A DNA stretch of 64,000 bases. It comes from Alphaproteobacteria bacterium (GTDB lineage: Bacteria; Pseudomonadota; Alphaproteobacteria; Rhodobacterales; Rhodobacteraceae). The stretch's first letter is position 1. The number at the start of each line of letters is the position of its first letter. The stretch spans positions 1 to 64,000 of the forward strand of contig JAUILL010000007.1 in the NCBI GenBank assembly GCA_030433335.1. Reading direction: 5' to 3'. A program made the translations under genes and the position numbers. This document shows, in pieces, positions 34,489 to 43,936 of this stretch. The notes below the pieces were generated by a model. The model ran no database searches. It was given only the letters and a program-made list of their open reading frames with translations, and had not been told where the DNA came from.

Positions 34489-36066
34489 ATGTTGGTTTTT
34501 CGACGTGCGGCGATCTTCGCCGCACATCTGTTTTTACTCGGTTCATCTGTAATTGCTCAGGACATTTCGCTTGTCTCCCATGACAAAGCGATTCGCCTTG
34601 ATGGCACGTTTCTGGGCTATGACGGTCAGTTCTACCGGATCGATACGCCCTATGGTGAACTGACTGTGGACAGCTCAGGCGTCCTTTGCGAAGGGCCAGC
34701 GTGTCCAAACTTGACCGACTATGTGGCCGATCTGCGGATTGCCGGCTCGGCAGACCTGATCGGCGGGTTGTGGCCCGCATTGCTGCAGGGATTTGCCGAG
34801 GCGAATGGCCTTGAGTTTGATCTCTCGCAAAATGCAGATGGGACTGAGGCGCGGCTCAGTGATGCTCAGGGCAAGACCTTGGCGCGCTTTGAGATGATGC
34901 CGGAGACGACAGAAAAGGGGCTTTCTCGGTTACTGAGTGGCGGCGCGGATATGGTGCTGGCAACGCGGGCAATGTCGCGTCAGGAACTTGCTCTGGCGCG
35001 CTCGGCGGGCCTCGGGGATCTGAGCCAAGGGCGCTACGGGCAGGTGATTGCTCTTGATGCGATTTTGCCGATCACGCCTGATGATGCAGCGGTGCCCGCC
35101 CTCTCTATGACCCAGATCAAGGGCATTCTGACCGGCCGCATCACGGATTGGTCCGAGGTCGGCGGCCCTGACGCGCGCATCAAGCTCCACCTCCCGTCAC
35201 CGGATACGGGGTTCGGGCAAGCCATAGGTGCGCTGGTCCCGAAATTGACAGGGGAAGCCACATTGCATGGTGTTCTTTCCGAACTGCACGAAGCGGTGGA
35301 GCGTGATCCTTTCGCGCTAGGGTTCAGCGGAATCTCGAGCGCGCACTCGGCTCAGACCTTGGCGATCCGCGGTGGTTGCGGAGTGAGCCTGCGCGCCACA
35401 CGGCAGAGTGTGAAGGCCGAGGATTATCCGCTAACCGCACCCATGTTCTTGTATCGCCCCCCTCGACGTTTGCCGAAAATTGGGCGCGAACTGATGGCGT
35501 TCTTGTCTAGTGACTCTGCGCAATCCGTCATGAGTGAGGCTGGTTACATCGACCAATTGCCAGAAATGACTGGTCTCTCGGATCAGGGAGAGCGCTTGGT
35601 AAACGCGATTCTCCACGCCAGCGACGATTTGGCCCTTACCGATCTGCAAGAGATGGTTAGGGAGCTCGACGTTCGGAGTCGCCTGACGACCTCTTTCCGG
35701 TTTGAGGCCGGATCGTCACGTTTGGACGCCCAATCTCGGTCAAACGTTGAGCTTTTGGCCCAGGCGATCGCAGGCGGAAAGTTCGATGGCAAAAGCCTGA
35801 TGTTCGTCGGGTTCAGCGACGGACAAGGGCCCGCAGAGGCGAATGAGGCTCTTTCAGAGAAGCGGGCCAACGCGGTGATGGCGGCGGTGATCTCTGCTGC
35901 CGAAGGAGGCGGAGAGCAAGCGTCGCTCTCAGCAGTTGGCTATGGCGAAGCGATGCCTCTGGCCTGCGACAGTAGCGAATGGGGGCGGTTTGTGAATCGC
36001 CGTGTCGAAGTTTGGGTCAAGCCGCAGCTTCCGTCCGTCACAAATACCCCTCGGATCGGAAACTAA
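34489..36066 (+). CDS. PstS-like substrate-binding protein fused to an OmpA domain
   Basis: This 525-residue exported protein has a signal peptide (AHLFLLGSSVIAQ). A phosphate-binding-protein-like domain follows (ALSMTQIKGILTGRITDWSEVGG; SPDTGFGQAI; FALGFSGISSAHS), typical of PstS-type proteins. After about residue 395 comes an OmpA-C domain (FRFEAGSSRLDAQSRSNVELLAQAI, VGFSDGQGPAEANEALSEKRA), which binds peptidoglycan. Together this would tether a ligand-binding domain to the wall. The last 29 bases overlap convergent radC. Its ligand is unknown; phosphate is only one option. Confidence 0.85.
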   Translation: MLVFRRAAIFAAHLFLLGSSVIAQDISLVSHDKAIRLDGTFLGYDGQFYRIDTPYGELTVDSSGVLCEGPACPNLTDYVADLRIAGSADLIGGLWPALLQGFAEANGLEFDLSQNADGTEARLSDAQGKTLARFEMMPETTEKGLSRLLSGGADMVLATRAMSRQELALARSAGLGDLSQGRYGQVIALDAILPITPDDAAVPALSMTQIKGILTGRITDWSEVGGPDARIKLHLPSPDTGFGQAIGALVPKLTGEATLHGVLSELHEAVERDPFALGFSGISSAHSAQTLAIRGGCGVSLRATRQSVKAEDYPLTAPMFLYRPPRRLPKIGRELMAFLSSDSAQSVMSEAGYIDQLPEMTGLSDQGERLVNAILHASDDLALTDLQEMVRELDVRSRLTTSFRFEAGSSRLDAQSRSNVELLAQAIAGGKFDGKSLMFVGFSDGQGPAEANEALSEKRANAVMAAVISAAEGGGEQASLSAVGYGEAMPLACDSSEWGRFVNRRVEVWVKPQLPSVTNTPRIGN

Positions 36067-36790
36067 GTTCGCAGCTTTTGCCGATGATGATGTGATCGTG
36101 GAGCGTCAGCCCAAGAACTTGTGCACCGCGGTCGATTTGTTCGGTCATCCGAAGGTCGGACTCACTGGGTGAAGGATCGCCGGATGGGTGATTGTGGACC
36201 AATATTAGGGCGCTGGCATTTAGGTGCAGGGCTCGTTTCATGACTTCGCGCGGGTAGACGGGTACGTGGTCGACGGTGCCTTTGGCTTGCTCCTCGTCAG
36301 CGATCAGTACGTTTTTCCGGTCTAAATAGAGCACGCGAAACTGTTCTGTCTCTCTGTGGGCCATCGCCGTGTGACAGTAGTCGATTAACGCCTGCCAACT
36401 GCTTAGCAGGGGTCGTTGGATCACCCTAGAGCGGGCAAGTCGATGCGCTGCGGCTTCGACGATTTTCAACTCCAGAACCACCGCTTCGCCGACACCTTTG
36501 ATCTCTTTCAGGTGCCCTGATGGGGCCGAAATGACGTGATTGAAGTCACCAAACTTGTCCAGTAGCCGTCGGGCCAGGGGCTTTACGTCCTGTCGTGGGA
36601 TGGCGCGGAAAAGGACCAGCTCCATGAGTTCATAGTCGGGCATGGCAGCTGCACCCCCGGCTAAGAACCGGTCCCGCAGACGCCGCCTGTGATCACGCAA
36701 GTAGGATGGTTGCGCCGCCCCATTTGGCGGGACCACTTCGTCCTGACCAAACAGGGCCATCGATTCCTGAAATGCGTTGTCGTGTGCCAT
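36038..36790 (-). CDS. radC: RadC-family JAB/MPN domain protein
   Basis: This 250-residue protein has an N-terminal helix-hairpin-helix-like region (IKGVGEAVVLELKIVEAA) and the JAMM metal motif HNHPSGDPSPSESDL near the C-terminus. RadC was once thought a repair protein, but its function is unclear. Its end overlaps the convergent OmpA-type gene by 29 bases. ATG at 36790 opens the gene. Its stop region is shared with the neighbouring gene, an unusual but not rare arrangement. Confidence 0.93.
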   Translation of the reverse strand: MAHDNAFQESMALFGQDEVVPPNGAAQPSYLRDHRRRLRDRFLAGGAAAMPDYELMELVLFRAIPRQDVKPLARRLLDKFGDFNHVISAPSGHLKEIKGVGEAVVLELKIVEAAAHRLARSRVIQRPLLSSWQALIDYCHTAMAHRETEQFRVLYLDRKNVLIADEEQAKGTVDHVPVYPREVMKRALHLNASALILVHNHPSGDPSPSESDLRMTEQIDRGAQVLGLTLHDHIIIGKSCELSFRSEGYL

Positions 36791-36835
36791 GTCGGTAGTC
36801 TGAAACCGACGCGATTAACAAAGCCATAACGCGCA

Positions 36836-36867
36836 AACAAAAACGCCCGCCGGTGAGGGCGGGCGTC
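36836..36867 (-). terminator. terminator after dnaJ
   Basis: On the minus strand, ACGCCCGCC and GGCGGGCGT (36858-36866 and 36843-36851) form a 9-bp stem with a six-base loop. The run of A at 36839-36843 gives the U tract. Confidence 0.9.
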
Positions 36868-36873
36868 GCTGGA

Positions 36874-38025
36874 TCAGCCTTTCATGCTGTCCCAGAAGTC
36901 TTTCACCGATCCAAAGAAGCTCTTGGATTCCGGGTTATTATCCTCGGACAGCTTCTCGAATTCCTTCAGCAGCTCTTTCTGCTTGGACGTCAGATTGACC
37001 GGTGTTTCGACGGCCAGTTCGATGAACATGTCACCGTGGCCAGAGCCGCGCAGCGGAGGCATGCCCTTGCCACGCAGACGCATCTGACGGCCAGACTGGC
37101 TGCCCGCAGGGATTTTGACCCGGCTGCGGCCACCGTCGATTGTGGGGACCTCGATATCGCCACCAAGCGCGGCCGAAGTCATCGACACGGGCACGCGGCA
37201 ATGTAGGTTCACGCCATCGCGCTGGAAGATCGGATGCTCTTGGACATCGATAAAGATGTACAGATCGCCCGTCGGTCCACCGCGCATGCCAGCCTCGCCT
37301 TCGCCAGCCAGACGGATGCGTGTGCCGGTTTCGACGCCAGACGGAATGTTCACCGACAAAGAGCGCTCGCGTTCGGTACGACCGGAACCACCACATTTCT
37401 TGCAGGGGTTCTTGATGATCTGACCTAGGCCGCCACAGGTCGGACAGGTGCGTTCGACCGTGAAGACGCCTTGTTGCGCGCGGACTTTACCCATGCCCGA
37501 ACATGTGGGACAGGTGGTGGGCTCAGCGCCATTTTCCGCGCCCGATCCGTTACAGCCATCACATTGTACCGAAGAGGGCACGTTGATGGTTTTCGCCATC
37601 CCCGCATAGGCCTCTTCGAGTGTGACGCGCAGGTTGTAGCGCAGATCGGCACCGCGCGCGGCGCGGGACCGGCCACCGCCGCCACCGCGTCCGCCCATGA
37701 AATCGCCGAACAGATCATCGAACACATCCGAGAACGCCGAGGCAAAGTCGCCCTGACCTTGATAGCCAGCGCCGCCACCGCGTCCACCGCCCATGCCACC
37801 TTCAAAAGCAGCGTGACCAAAACGGTCATAGGCAGCCTTCTTCTCGGGGTCTTTCAGGCAGTCATAGGCCTCGTTCACCTCTTTGAACTGCGACTCGGCG
37901 TTGGGATTGTCCGAGTTACGGTCCGGGTGAAGCTCTTTGGCTTTGGTGCGGTAGGCTTTCTTGAGTTCGTCGGCCGAAGCGCCTTTGGAAACACCGAGGA
38001 CTTCGTAGTAATCTCGTTTCGCCAT
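36874..38025 (-). CDS. dnaJ: chaperone DnaJ
   Basis: This 383-residue protein has the J domain ([23 protein letters not shown], with the HPD motif in ELHPDRN), a Gly-rich linker, four zinc-finger repeats ([32 protein letters not shown]) and the C-terminal substrate domain. It stimulates DnaK ATPase. AAAGGGGGAAA precedes the ATG. It is downstream of dnaK, with a hairpin in the gap, and a strong terminator follows. Confidence 0.97.
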   Translation of the reverse strand: MAKRDYYEVLGVSKGASADELKKAYRTKAKELHPDRNSDNPNAESQFKEVNEAYDCLKDPEKKAAYDRFGHAAFEGGMGGGRGGGAGYQGQGDFASAFSDVFDDLFGDFMGGRGGGGGRSRAARGADLRYNLRVTLEEAYAGMAKTINVPSSVQCDGCNGSGAENGAEPTTCPTCSGMGKVRAQQGVFTVERTCPTCGGLGQIIKNPCKKCGGSGRTERERSLSVNIPSGVETGTRIRLAGEGEAGMRGGPTGDLYIFIDVQEHPIFQRDGVNLHCRVPVSMTSAALGGDIEVPTIDGGRSRVKIPAGSQSGRQMRLRGKGMPPLRGSGHGDMFIELAVETPVNLTSKQKELLKEFEKLSEDNNPESKSFFGSVKDFWDSMKG

Positions 38026-38053
38026 GGGATTTCCCCCTTTCTGGAACGTGCAA

Positions 38054-38077
38054 GGCCGGCCCGTCGTCGGACCGGCC
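38054..38077 (-). other. dnaK-dnaJ intercistronic hairpin
   Basis: On the minus strand GGCCGGTCCG pairs with CGGGCCGGCC, with one G-U pair and an ACGA loop. No T run follows, so it is not a full terminator. It would block 3' exonucleases or cause partial termination, giving more dnaK than dnaJ message. Confidence 0.7.
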
Positions 38078-38101
38078 CCGTAGGTTCCGTAACTTCAGAC
38101 C

Positions 38102-40024
38102 TTACGAACGCTTGTCGTTGCCAAGGTCCTCGAAGTCGGCGTCAACGATTCCATCGTCGTCCGAGTTGTTCGAGTTCGAACCACCGTCGTAGTCCGCAGG
38201 CTCTTCATCGCCGCCTTCCTGGCTGGCTTTGTAGATGGCCTCACCCAGACGCATGGACGCTTCGGTCACGTTCTGGATGCCCGACTTGATCTTGCCGGCG
38301 TCTTCTTTCTCCAGCTCGTCCTTCAGGGCAGCGATGGCCAGTTCGATGGCTTCGACAGTCGAAGGATCAACCTTGTCACCGTGCTCTTCGACGGCTTTCT
38401 CGGTCGAGTGGATCAGGCTCTCGGCCTGGTTCTTGGCATCGACCAGTTCACGGCGCTGCTTGTCAGCCTCGGCATTTTCCTCGGCTTCTTTCACCATGCG
38501 CTCGATCTCGGAGTCGTCCAGACCGCCCGAAGCTTGGATGGTGATCTTCTGCTCTTTGCCGGTGCCTTTGTCCGATGCGCCGACCGACACGATGCCGTTG
38601 GCGTCGATGTCGAAGGTCACTTCGATCTGGGGCAGACCGCGGGGTGCGGGCGGGATCTCTTCGAGGTTGAATTGACCCAGCATCTTGTTGTCCGCAGCCA
38701 TTTCACGCTCACCTTGGAAGACGCGGATGGTCACAGCCGACTGGTTGTCCTCAGCGGTCGAGAAGATCTGCGACTTCTTGGTCGGGATGGTGGTGTTACG
38801 GTCGATCAGACGGGTGAACACGCCGCCAAGGGTTTCGATACCCAGCGACAGCGGGGTCACGTCCAGCAGAACCACGTCTTTGACGTCACCCTGCAGAACA
38901 CCAGCCTGAATAGCCGCGCCCATGGCAACCACTTCGTCAGGGTTCACACCCTTGTGGGGCTCTTTGCCGAAGAACTTGGTAACTTCTTCAAAGACTTTGG
39001 GCATACGGGTCTGACCACCAACCAGAACGACTTCGTCGATGTCGTTCACGGTCAGGCCAGCGTCTTTCAGAGCTGCGGCACAGGGTTTCAGCGAACCTTT
39101 AACCAGATCGCCGACCAGCGATTCCAGCTTCGCACGGGTCAGCTTCATGACCATGTGCAGGGGCTGACCGTTCGAACCCATCGAGATGAACGGCTGGTTG
39201 ATTTCGGTCTGGGTCGAGCTCGACAGTTCGATCTTGGCCTTTTCAGCAGCTTCTTTCAGACGCTGCAGAGCCATCTTGTCCTGTGTCAGGTCAACGCCGT
39301 GCTCTTTTTTGAACTCGTCTGCCAGGTAGGTGACGATGCGCATGTCAAAGTCTTCACCACCAAGGAAGGTGTCGCCGTTGGTCGACTTCACTTCGAACAG
39401 ACCGTCGTCGATTTCCAGAATGGTCACGTCGAAGGTACCACCACCAAGGTCATAAACCGCGATGGTTTTGCTGTCTTTCTTGTCCAGACCGTAGGCCAGA
39501 GCGGCAGCAGTCGGCTCGTTGATGATGCGCAGCACTTCGAGGCCAGCGATTTTGCCGGCGTCTTTGGTGGCCTGACGCTGAGCGTCGTTGAAGTACGCAG
39601 GAACGGTGATAACGGCTTTGGTTACTTCGTCACCCAGGTAGGCTTCGGCAGTTTCCTTCATCTTCTTCAGGATCAGAGCCGAGATCTGAGCAGGGCTAAA
39701 CTTCTCGCCGCGGGCTTCAACCCATGCGTCGCCGTTGCCGCCGTTGACCACGTTGTAGGGCAGATTCTTTTTGTCTTTTGCGATGTCTGCGTCGTCGAAC
39801 CGGCGACCGATGAGACGCTTGACGGCAAAGATGGTGTTGTCAGGGTTGGTCACGGCCTGACGCTTTGCAGGCTGGCCGACCAGACGCTCGTCTTCTGCGA
39901 ACGCAACGATCGACGGGGTGGTGCGTGCACCTTCGGAGTTTTCGATAACGCGGGGCTGCTGGCCGTCCATGATTGCGACGCAGCTGTTGGTGGTCCCGAG
40001 GTCGATCCCGATGACTTTCGACAT
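38102..40024 (-). CDS. dnaK: molecular chaperone DnaK (Hsp70)
   Basis: This 640-residue Hsp70 starts [17 protein letters not shown] and has [27 protein letters not shown] and [12 protein letters not shown] of the ATPase domain, then the substrate domain and a C-terminal acidic Gly/Ser/Asn tail. It folds proteins with DnaJ and GrpE. ATG at 40024 gives the standard N-terminus; an upstream ATG would add five residues. A heat-shock-type promoter is seen about 100 bases upstream. Confidence 0.98.
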   Translation of the reverse strand: MSKVIGIDLGTTNSCVAIMDGQQPRVIENSEGARTTPSIVAFAEDERLVGQPAKRQAVTNPDNTIFAVKRLIGRRFDDADIAKDKKNLPYNVVNGGNGDAWVEARGEKFSPAQISALILKKMKETAEAYLGDEVTKAVITVPAYFNDAQRQATKDAGKIAGLEVLRIINEPTAAALAYGLDKKDSKTIAVYDLGGGTFDVTILEIDDGLFEVKSTNGDTFLGGEDFDMRIVTYLADEFKKEHGVDLTQDKMALQRLKEAAEKAKIELSSSTQTEINQPFISMGSNGQPLHMVMKLTRAKLESLVGDLVKGSLKPCAAALKDAGLTVNDIDEVVLVGGQTRMPKVFEEVTKFFGKEPHKGVNPDEVVAMGAAIQAGVLQGDVKDVVLLDVTPLSLGIETLGGVFTRLIDRNTTIPTKKSQIFSTAEDNQSAVTIRVFQGEREMAADNKMLGQFNLEEIPPAPRGLPQIEVTFDIDANGIVSVGASDKGTGKEQKITIQASGGLDDSEIERMVKEAEENAEADKQRRELVDAKNQAESLIHSTEKAVEEHGDKVDPSTVEAIELAIAALKDELEKEDAGKIKSGIQNVTEASMRLGEAIYKASQEGGDEEPADYDGGSNSNNSDDDGIVDADFEDLGNDKRS

Positions 40025-40125
40025 GTTTGTATCCCTCATAACTTAGGCGATGTTCCAGGCTTGGGCCCGTTGTGGCACCCTCACCCGATGTCAGGAGCAG
40101 GCTCGCCCGCTCCGGTTCTCGGCGT

Positions 40126-40154
40126 ATATAAGAAGCACATTCGAACCCTGCAAG
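40126..40154 (-). promoter_or_regulatory. possible heat-shock (RpoH-type) promoter of dnaK
   Basis: On the minus strand CTTGCA (40149-40154) is followed after 17 bases by TTATAT (40126-40131). The CTTG core of the -35 is typical of RpoH promoters, and the -10 resembles those of alphaproteobacteria. The CIRCE element is not found. This gives an untranslated leader of about 95 bases. Confidence 0.5.
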
Positions 40155-40212
40155 CGTTGCGCAAGCGCTTTGTGTGACAAATTTGCCTCAACGGAATAAG
40201 GCGACTGAAAGA

Positions 40213-40824
40213 ATGGCATTTTCGCGGGATCTGGATCTGAACGGAGTGCGGATTATCCAGGGTGCCTTGGATGCCGAAGCGCAGATTAACCTACTGGAGG
40301 ATATCCGAGGCATTCTACGCGCGGCGCCTCTGTTTCAGCCGATGACCCCGACGGGGCGACCGTTGTCGGTCAGAATGAGCGCCGCTGGCGAATATGGCTG
40401 GGTGTCTGATCGCAAAGGCTATCGCTACGAACCGCGCCATCCTTCGGGCAACCCATGGCCGCCGATCCCGCCTTCGCTCTTTCTGCTTTGGGAGAAATAC
40501 TCAAATTCCGACCGCAAACCAGAGTGTTGCCTTGTGAACTGGTACGCGCCCGAAGCAAAAATGGGCCTGCATCAAGACAACGACGAAGCAGACCTGACTA
40601 AGCCCGTTCTCTCGATCTCGCTGGGGGATGAGGCCCGTTTTCGTGTCGGCGGTCAAAGCCGAAGTGATCCAACACGGTCGGTCTGGTTAAAATCCGGCGA
40701 TATCGCGGTGCTGCAAGGGGCTTCGCGATTGGCCTTCCATGGGATCGACAAACTGCGCCCGAATTCAAGCCGACTTATGCCGAACGGTGGACGGGTGAAC
40801 CTGACATTGCGGGTGGTGACTTAG
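40213..40824 (+). CDS. alkB: AlkB-type alpha-ketoglutarate-dependent dioxygenase
   Basis: This 203-residue protein has the 2-oxoglutarate dioxygenase core: NWYAPEAKMGLHQDNDEADL with the HxD pair, LAFHGIDKL with the second His, and Arg residues in RVNLTLRV that bind 2-oxoglutarate. It would reverse alkylation damage on DNA or RNA. ATG at 40213 gives the normal length; GTG at 40174 is possible but lies close to the dnaK promoter. The TAG stop overlaps the convergent permease stop (TTAG). Confidence 0.9.
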   Translation: MAFSRDLDLNGVRIIQGALDAEAQINLLEDIRGILRAAPLFQPMTPTGRPLSVRMSAAGEYGWVSDRKGYRYEPRHPSGNPWPPIPPSLFLLWEKYSNSDRKPECCLVNWYAPEAKMGLHQDNDEADLTKPVLSISLGDEARFRVGGQSRSDPTRSVWLKSGDIAVLQGASRLAFHGIDKLRPNSSRLMPNGGRVNLTLRVVT

Positions 40825-41645
40825 CGCCGTGCGCTCCAGCTTGCGGATGCATGCTTGCGGGTGAAAAATTCGCCCATCAACCCGATCACCAGCAAAACCA
40901 TGCCGACGACGATCGGATAAATGATCGAACTGTTGTGCGGGTTGTAGTTGATGAAAACGAATCCGCGGGCTTGATCGATCGCGTGGAACAACGGGTTCCA
41001 GTCGAACATGTTCAGCATGAATGTTGGCAGCGTGTTGGCGACAAACATCTTGCCGGAGGCGATCATATTGGCCCGCTGATAAATCTGGGTCAGGATTGAC
41101 GAAAGCTGCGGCGCCCAAGGCTTAAGGGCGACAAGGCACATTCCGACTGCCGCTCCGGTAAAGAATGCGATGAGCAGCATTCCCATCGCGCCGACGGGAT
41201 CCTGAATTTCGATCGGGTTCACAATCACATGGTACAGAAAAAGCACGGTGACCAGCGAAATGACCTGAATATACAGCGCCCCCAACAGTGACGCGAGAAT
41301 CGAAATGATCGTAGTCATTGGCGCGTGTTTCATCATCGGAGAGGCGGGGCCCTCCGAACTTGTCACGGCACTTACGGCCTTGATGTGGCACATGAACAGG
41401 AAAATGCCCGACATCATGTAGAGCAGGAAATCCCCGCGGATGGCAGATTGCCGGATGCCTAGGATGACAAAGAATAAGTAGAACGAGGCGACCATAACCA
41501 CCAGTTGCAACATGTTCACCAGAATGGCGAATAAGGCATTGCTGTGGGTCTTGCGCACGTCGCGCACGGCGGTGTGATAAATCACATCCGCCATGGACAG
41601 GGCTTTGCGCCAAGAACTTTGATATGGTTGCGTTTGCCCGATCAT
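40821..41645 (-). CDS. ABC-2 type permease (polysaccharide exporter-like)
   Basis: This 274-residue integral membrane protein has about six hydrophobic segments (for example AILVNMLQLVVMVASFYLFFVILG, and VVGMVLLVIGLMGEF near the end). The layout is that of ABC-2 permeases such as KpsM or RfbA. No ATP-binding partner gene is next to it. It is divergent from cysQ with 123 bases between. It could export a capsule or lipopolysaccharide-like polymer made by the following genes, with an ATPase encoded elsewhere. The first Met at 41645 is preferred. Confidence 0.82.
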   Translation of the reverse strand: MIGQTQPYQSSWRKALSMADVIYHTAVRDVRKTHSNALFAILVNMLQLVVMVASFYLFFVILGIRQSAIRGDFLLYMMSGIFLFMCHIKAVSAVTSSEGPASPMMKHAPMTTIISILASLLGALYIQVISLVTVLFLYHVIVNPIEIQDPVGAMGMLLIAFFTGAAVGMCLVALKPWAPQLSSILTQIYQRANMIASGKMFVANTLPTFMLNMFDWNPLFHAIDQARGFVFINYNPHNSSIIYPIVVGMVLLVIGLMGEFFTRKHASASWSARR

Positions 41646-41768
41646 GCCGCGGTCTTTCACATCTTGCGCCAAGGAATAGCAGGGAATTCTTGATGCTCCC
41701 TTTCCAAGCAGGATAAGAGAAAGCCGTACATTGAACAACTCTGCCATGTGGTTAAAGGAAATATCTCT

Positions 41769-42563
41769 ATGGATTACGCACAATTGACTTCAGTCCTGCG
41801 GCGTCTCGCGCTCGAAGCGGGCGACAAAATCATGGAGATTTACAACTCTGACGACTTCGAGGTGAAGTCGAAGAGTGATGAGAGTCCTGTCACTGCAGCT
41901 GACGAAGCCGCCGATGAGCTCATCTCTGCTGGTTTGCGTGCGGAATTTCCCGATGTCGCTCTGGTCACAGAAGAACAGTCCGACAGCCACAATCTGGATG
42001 TCGATACGTTCCTGATCGTCGACCCGCTGGATGGAACAAAGGAATTCATCAACCGTCGTGGTGATTTTACCGTGAATATCGCGTTGGTCGAGAAGGGCGT
42101 GCCCACCCGTGGTGTCGTTTATGCCCCTGCGCGTGATCGGATGTTCTTTACTCTGGCGGATGGCACTACGGTCGAAGAAATGGGTCCTTTTGACACAGAC
42201 ACTGTTGGCGAGACCAAAACGCTTTCTGTCGCTGAGTCTGATAACGGCGCTCTGATGGTTGTTGCTTCCAAATCTCACCGCGATCAGGCGACAGATGACT
42301 ACATCAACAAGTACAGCGTTAAAGACTCGAAAAGCGCGGGCAGCTCTTTGAAGTTCTGCCTAGTGGCGACGGGTGAAGCGGACCTTTACCCACGTCTCGG
42401 CCGGACGATGGAGTGGGATACCGCTGCAGGTCAGGCTGTCCTTCATGGTGCAGGCGGCAAGGTCGTTGTCTTCGATACTCACGAGCCTCTGCAGTATGGC
42501 AAAGAGGGGTTTGGCAACCCATTCTTCATCGCCTACGCTCCGGCGGTCGAATTGAAGGCCTGA
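41769..42563 (+). CDS. cysQ: 3'(2'),5'-bisphosphate nucleotidase CysQ
   Basis: This 264-residue protein has the inositol-monophosphatase-family motifs DPLDGTKEFI and WDTAAGQAV, plus the metal-binding Glu in VTEEQSDSH. It hydrolyses PAP to AMP. PAP is released by sulfotransferases and by PAPS reductase. Its position at the head of a glycan cluster that also encodes a sulfotransferase is suggestive. AAGGAAA lies just before the ATG at 41769. It shares the divergent region with the permease. Confidence 0.92.
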   Translation: MDYAQLTSVLRRLALEAGDKIMEIYNSDDFEVKSKSDESPVTAADEAADELISAGLRAEFPDVALVTEEQSDSHNLDVDTFLIVDPLDGTKEFINRRGDFTVNIALVEKGVPTRGVVYAPARDRMFFTLADGTTVEEMGPFDTDTVGETKTLSVAESDNGALMVVASKSHRDQATDDYINKYSVKDSKSAGSSLKFCLVATGEADLYPRLGRTMEWDTAAGQAVLHGAGGKVVVFDTHEPLQYGKEGFGNPFFIAYAPAVELKA

Positions 42564-42567
42564 GCCC

Positions 42568-43815
42568 TTGCTGCCTTCGGCCAGCGTAGTTGTTGTCAGT
42601 CAGGGTCGAGAGACCCTGTTGGCGCGCTGTCTGAAGGCGCTCTCTCAGCAGCAACGTGTCCGCGCTGAGGTCATTGTTGTCACCAGCGACCCGGCGATTG
42701 AGTATCTGTCGGAAAAAGGTTGGACGGACCGCGTTAAAGTGGTCCGAATGAACGAAGAGAACATCTCGGTGGCGCGCAACCGCGGCATTGATGAGGCATC
42801 GGGTGACGTGGTCGCCTTTATCGATGACGATGCCGTGGCTGAACCGGGATGGCTCTATTATCTTCTACAGCCCTTTGCTGGCACAGATGTGGATGCGGCG
42901 TCGGGGTTCACTCTTGGACGGAATGGTTTCAGTTTCCAATGGAAAGCCGAAACGATTGATACTGCGGGTGTGAGCGATCCGTTGGTTGTACCGGAAGACA
43001 AAATTACTGTTCTTACCTCTAAGCCCCAGCGCGCAATCAAGATCATTGGCACGAACATGGCGGTTCGTCGGGAAACCTTGCTAGCGCTTAAAGGTTTCGA
43101 TCCGCGTTATCGTTTCTATTTAGATGACAGTGATCTGGCGATGCGCTTGGCTGCGCGGTTGGCCAAGGTGGCGATTGTCCCTATGGCGCGTGTCCACCAT
43201 GCGTTCGCCCCAAGCCGGCGGCGCTCGGCTCGGCGTGTGCCGACCACACTCTATGAAATCGGGGCCAGTCAGTCTGTTTTCATGAAGGAGCACCTTCGGC
43301 CAGCTTTGATCCAGAGTGCAGAGCAGGCTTTTCAGAGATCTCAGAAGCAGCGCTTGCTGAAGCATATGCAGACAGGCGCTTTGGGACCAGAGGAAGTGTC
43401 CTTTCTGATGGTAACTTTGGCGGATGGTTTGCTCGATGGCAGGTCGCGCAGGGCCACTGAGCGCGGGCTCGTTCGGGCAAAAGCAGACCGGTTTTTTCCT
43501 TTGGTTGATTCGCTAAAATGCGCGATTTCCGTGCAAAGGGGCCGAATTTTTGAGCGCAATTCCATGCATCAAAGGGCGAAGGACGCGGTCGACTCCGGAG
43601 ATTTGGCGATTGTCATAGAGCTTTCACCAACTGCGCTCTACCATTGTCGGTACTATGATGATGCAGGATTTTGGAAACAAAGCGGAGGAATGTGGGGGAA
43701 AAGCCTTCGATCCCACCCGCTTTTCAGGCTTTCGACCTTTCAATTGCGTGCACGGGCGGAAATGTGCCAATTTTTACGAGAATTCCGGCTTGATGGTTCC
43801 GATCATGGAACCTAG
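42568..43815 (+). CDS. GT2-family glycosyltransferase
   Basis: This 415-residue protein has a GT-A fold typical of family 2: SVVVVSQGRETLLARCLKAL, then NISVARNRGIDEASGDVVAFIDDDAVAEPGW, with the DxD-like IDDDA metal site. The catalytic region has FDPRYRFYLDDSDLAMRLA. The C-terminal 150 residues have no recognised domain and are rich in charged residues. The start is TTG at 42568, four bases after cysQ, which is unusual; no ATG alternative keeps the beta strand. It may add sugars to a lipid-linked glycan. Confidence 0.85.
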   Translation: MLPSASVVVVSQGRETLLARCLKALSQQQRVRAEVIVVTSDPAIEYLSEKGWTDRVKVVRMNEENISVARNRGIDEASGDVVAFIDDDAVAEPGWLYYLLQPFAGTDVDAASGFTLGRNGFSFQWKAETIDTAGVSDPLVVPEDKITVLTSKPQRAIKIIGTNMAVRRETLLALKGFDPRYRFYLDDSDLAMRLAARLAKVAIVPMARVHHAFAPSRRRSARRVPTTLYEIGASQSVFMKEHLRPALIQSAEQAFQRSQKQRLLKHMQTGALGPEEVSFLMVTLADGLLDGRSRRATERGLVRAKADRFFPLVDSLKCAISVQRGRIFERNSMHQRAKDAVDSGDLAIVIELSPTALYHCRYYDDAGFWKQSGGMWGKSLRSHPLFRLSTFQLRARAEMCQFLREFRLDGSDHGT

Positions 43816-43874
43816 GCTGCGCTTATTGTGTTAGATCTTTGAGCCGCGTTGCGGCGATGATATCCTTGTTTAAC

Positions 43875-43917
43875 GTCGAACCTCATTCGACATTTTGTAA
43901 GTCGAAGTGAACTCGAC
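43875..43917. promoter_or_regulatory. two tandem 17-bp inverted repeats upstream of galU
   Basis: GTCGAA-N5-TTCGAC (43875-43891) and GTCGAA-N5-CTCGAC (43901-43917) share the same half-sites and spacing, with centres 26 bp apart. The second copy ends 20 bases before the galU start and overlaps its leader. They look like a pair of operators for a dimeric regulator, which would control galU and galE. The regulator is not evident here. Confidence 0.65.
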
Positions 43918-43936
43918 TAATGGAAGGCCCGTTTAC

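Noticed and set aside
38381-40177. 598-codon open frame opposite dnaK
   Set aside because: It mirrors dnaK and crosses the dnaK promoter; no domain is seen.
40025-40200. CIRCE element before dnaK
   Set aside because: No TTAGCACTC-N9-GAGTGCTAA pattern is present; an RpoH-type promoter fits better.
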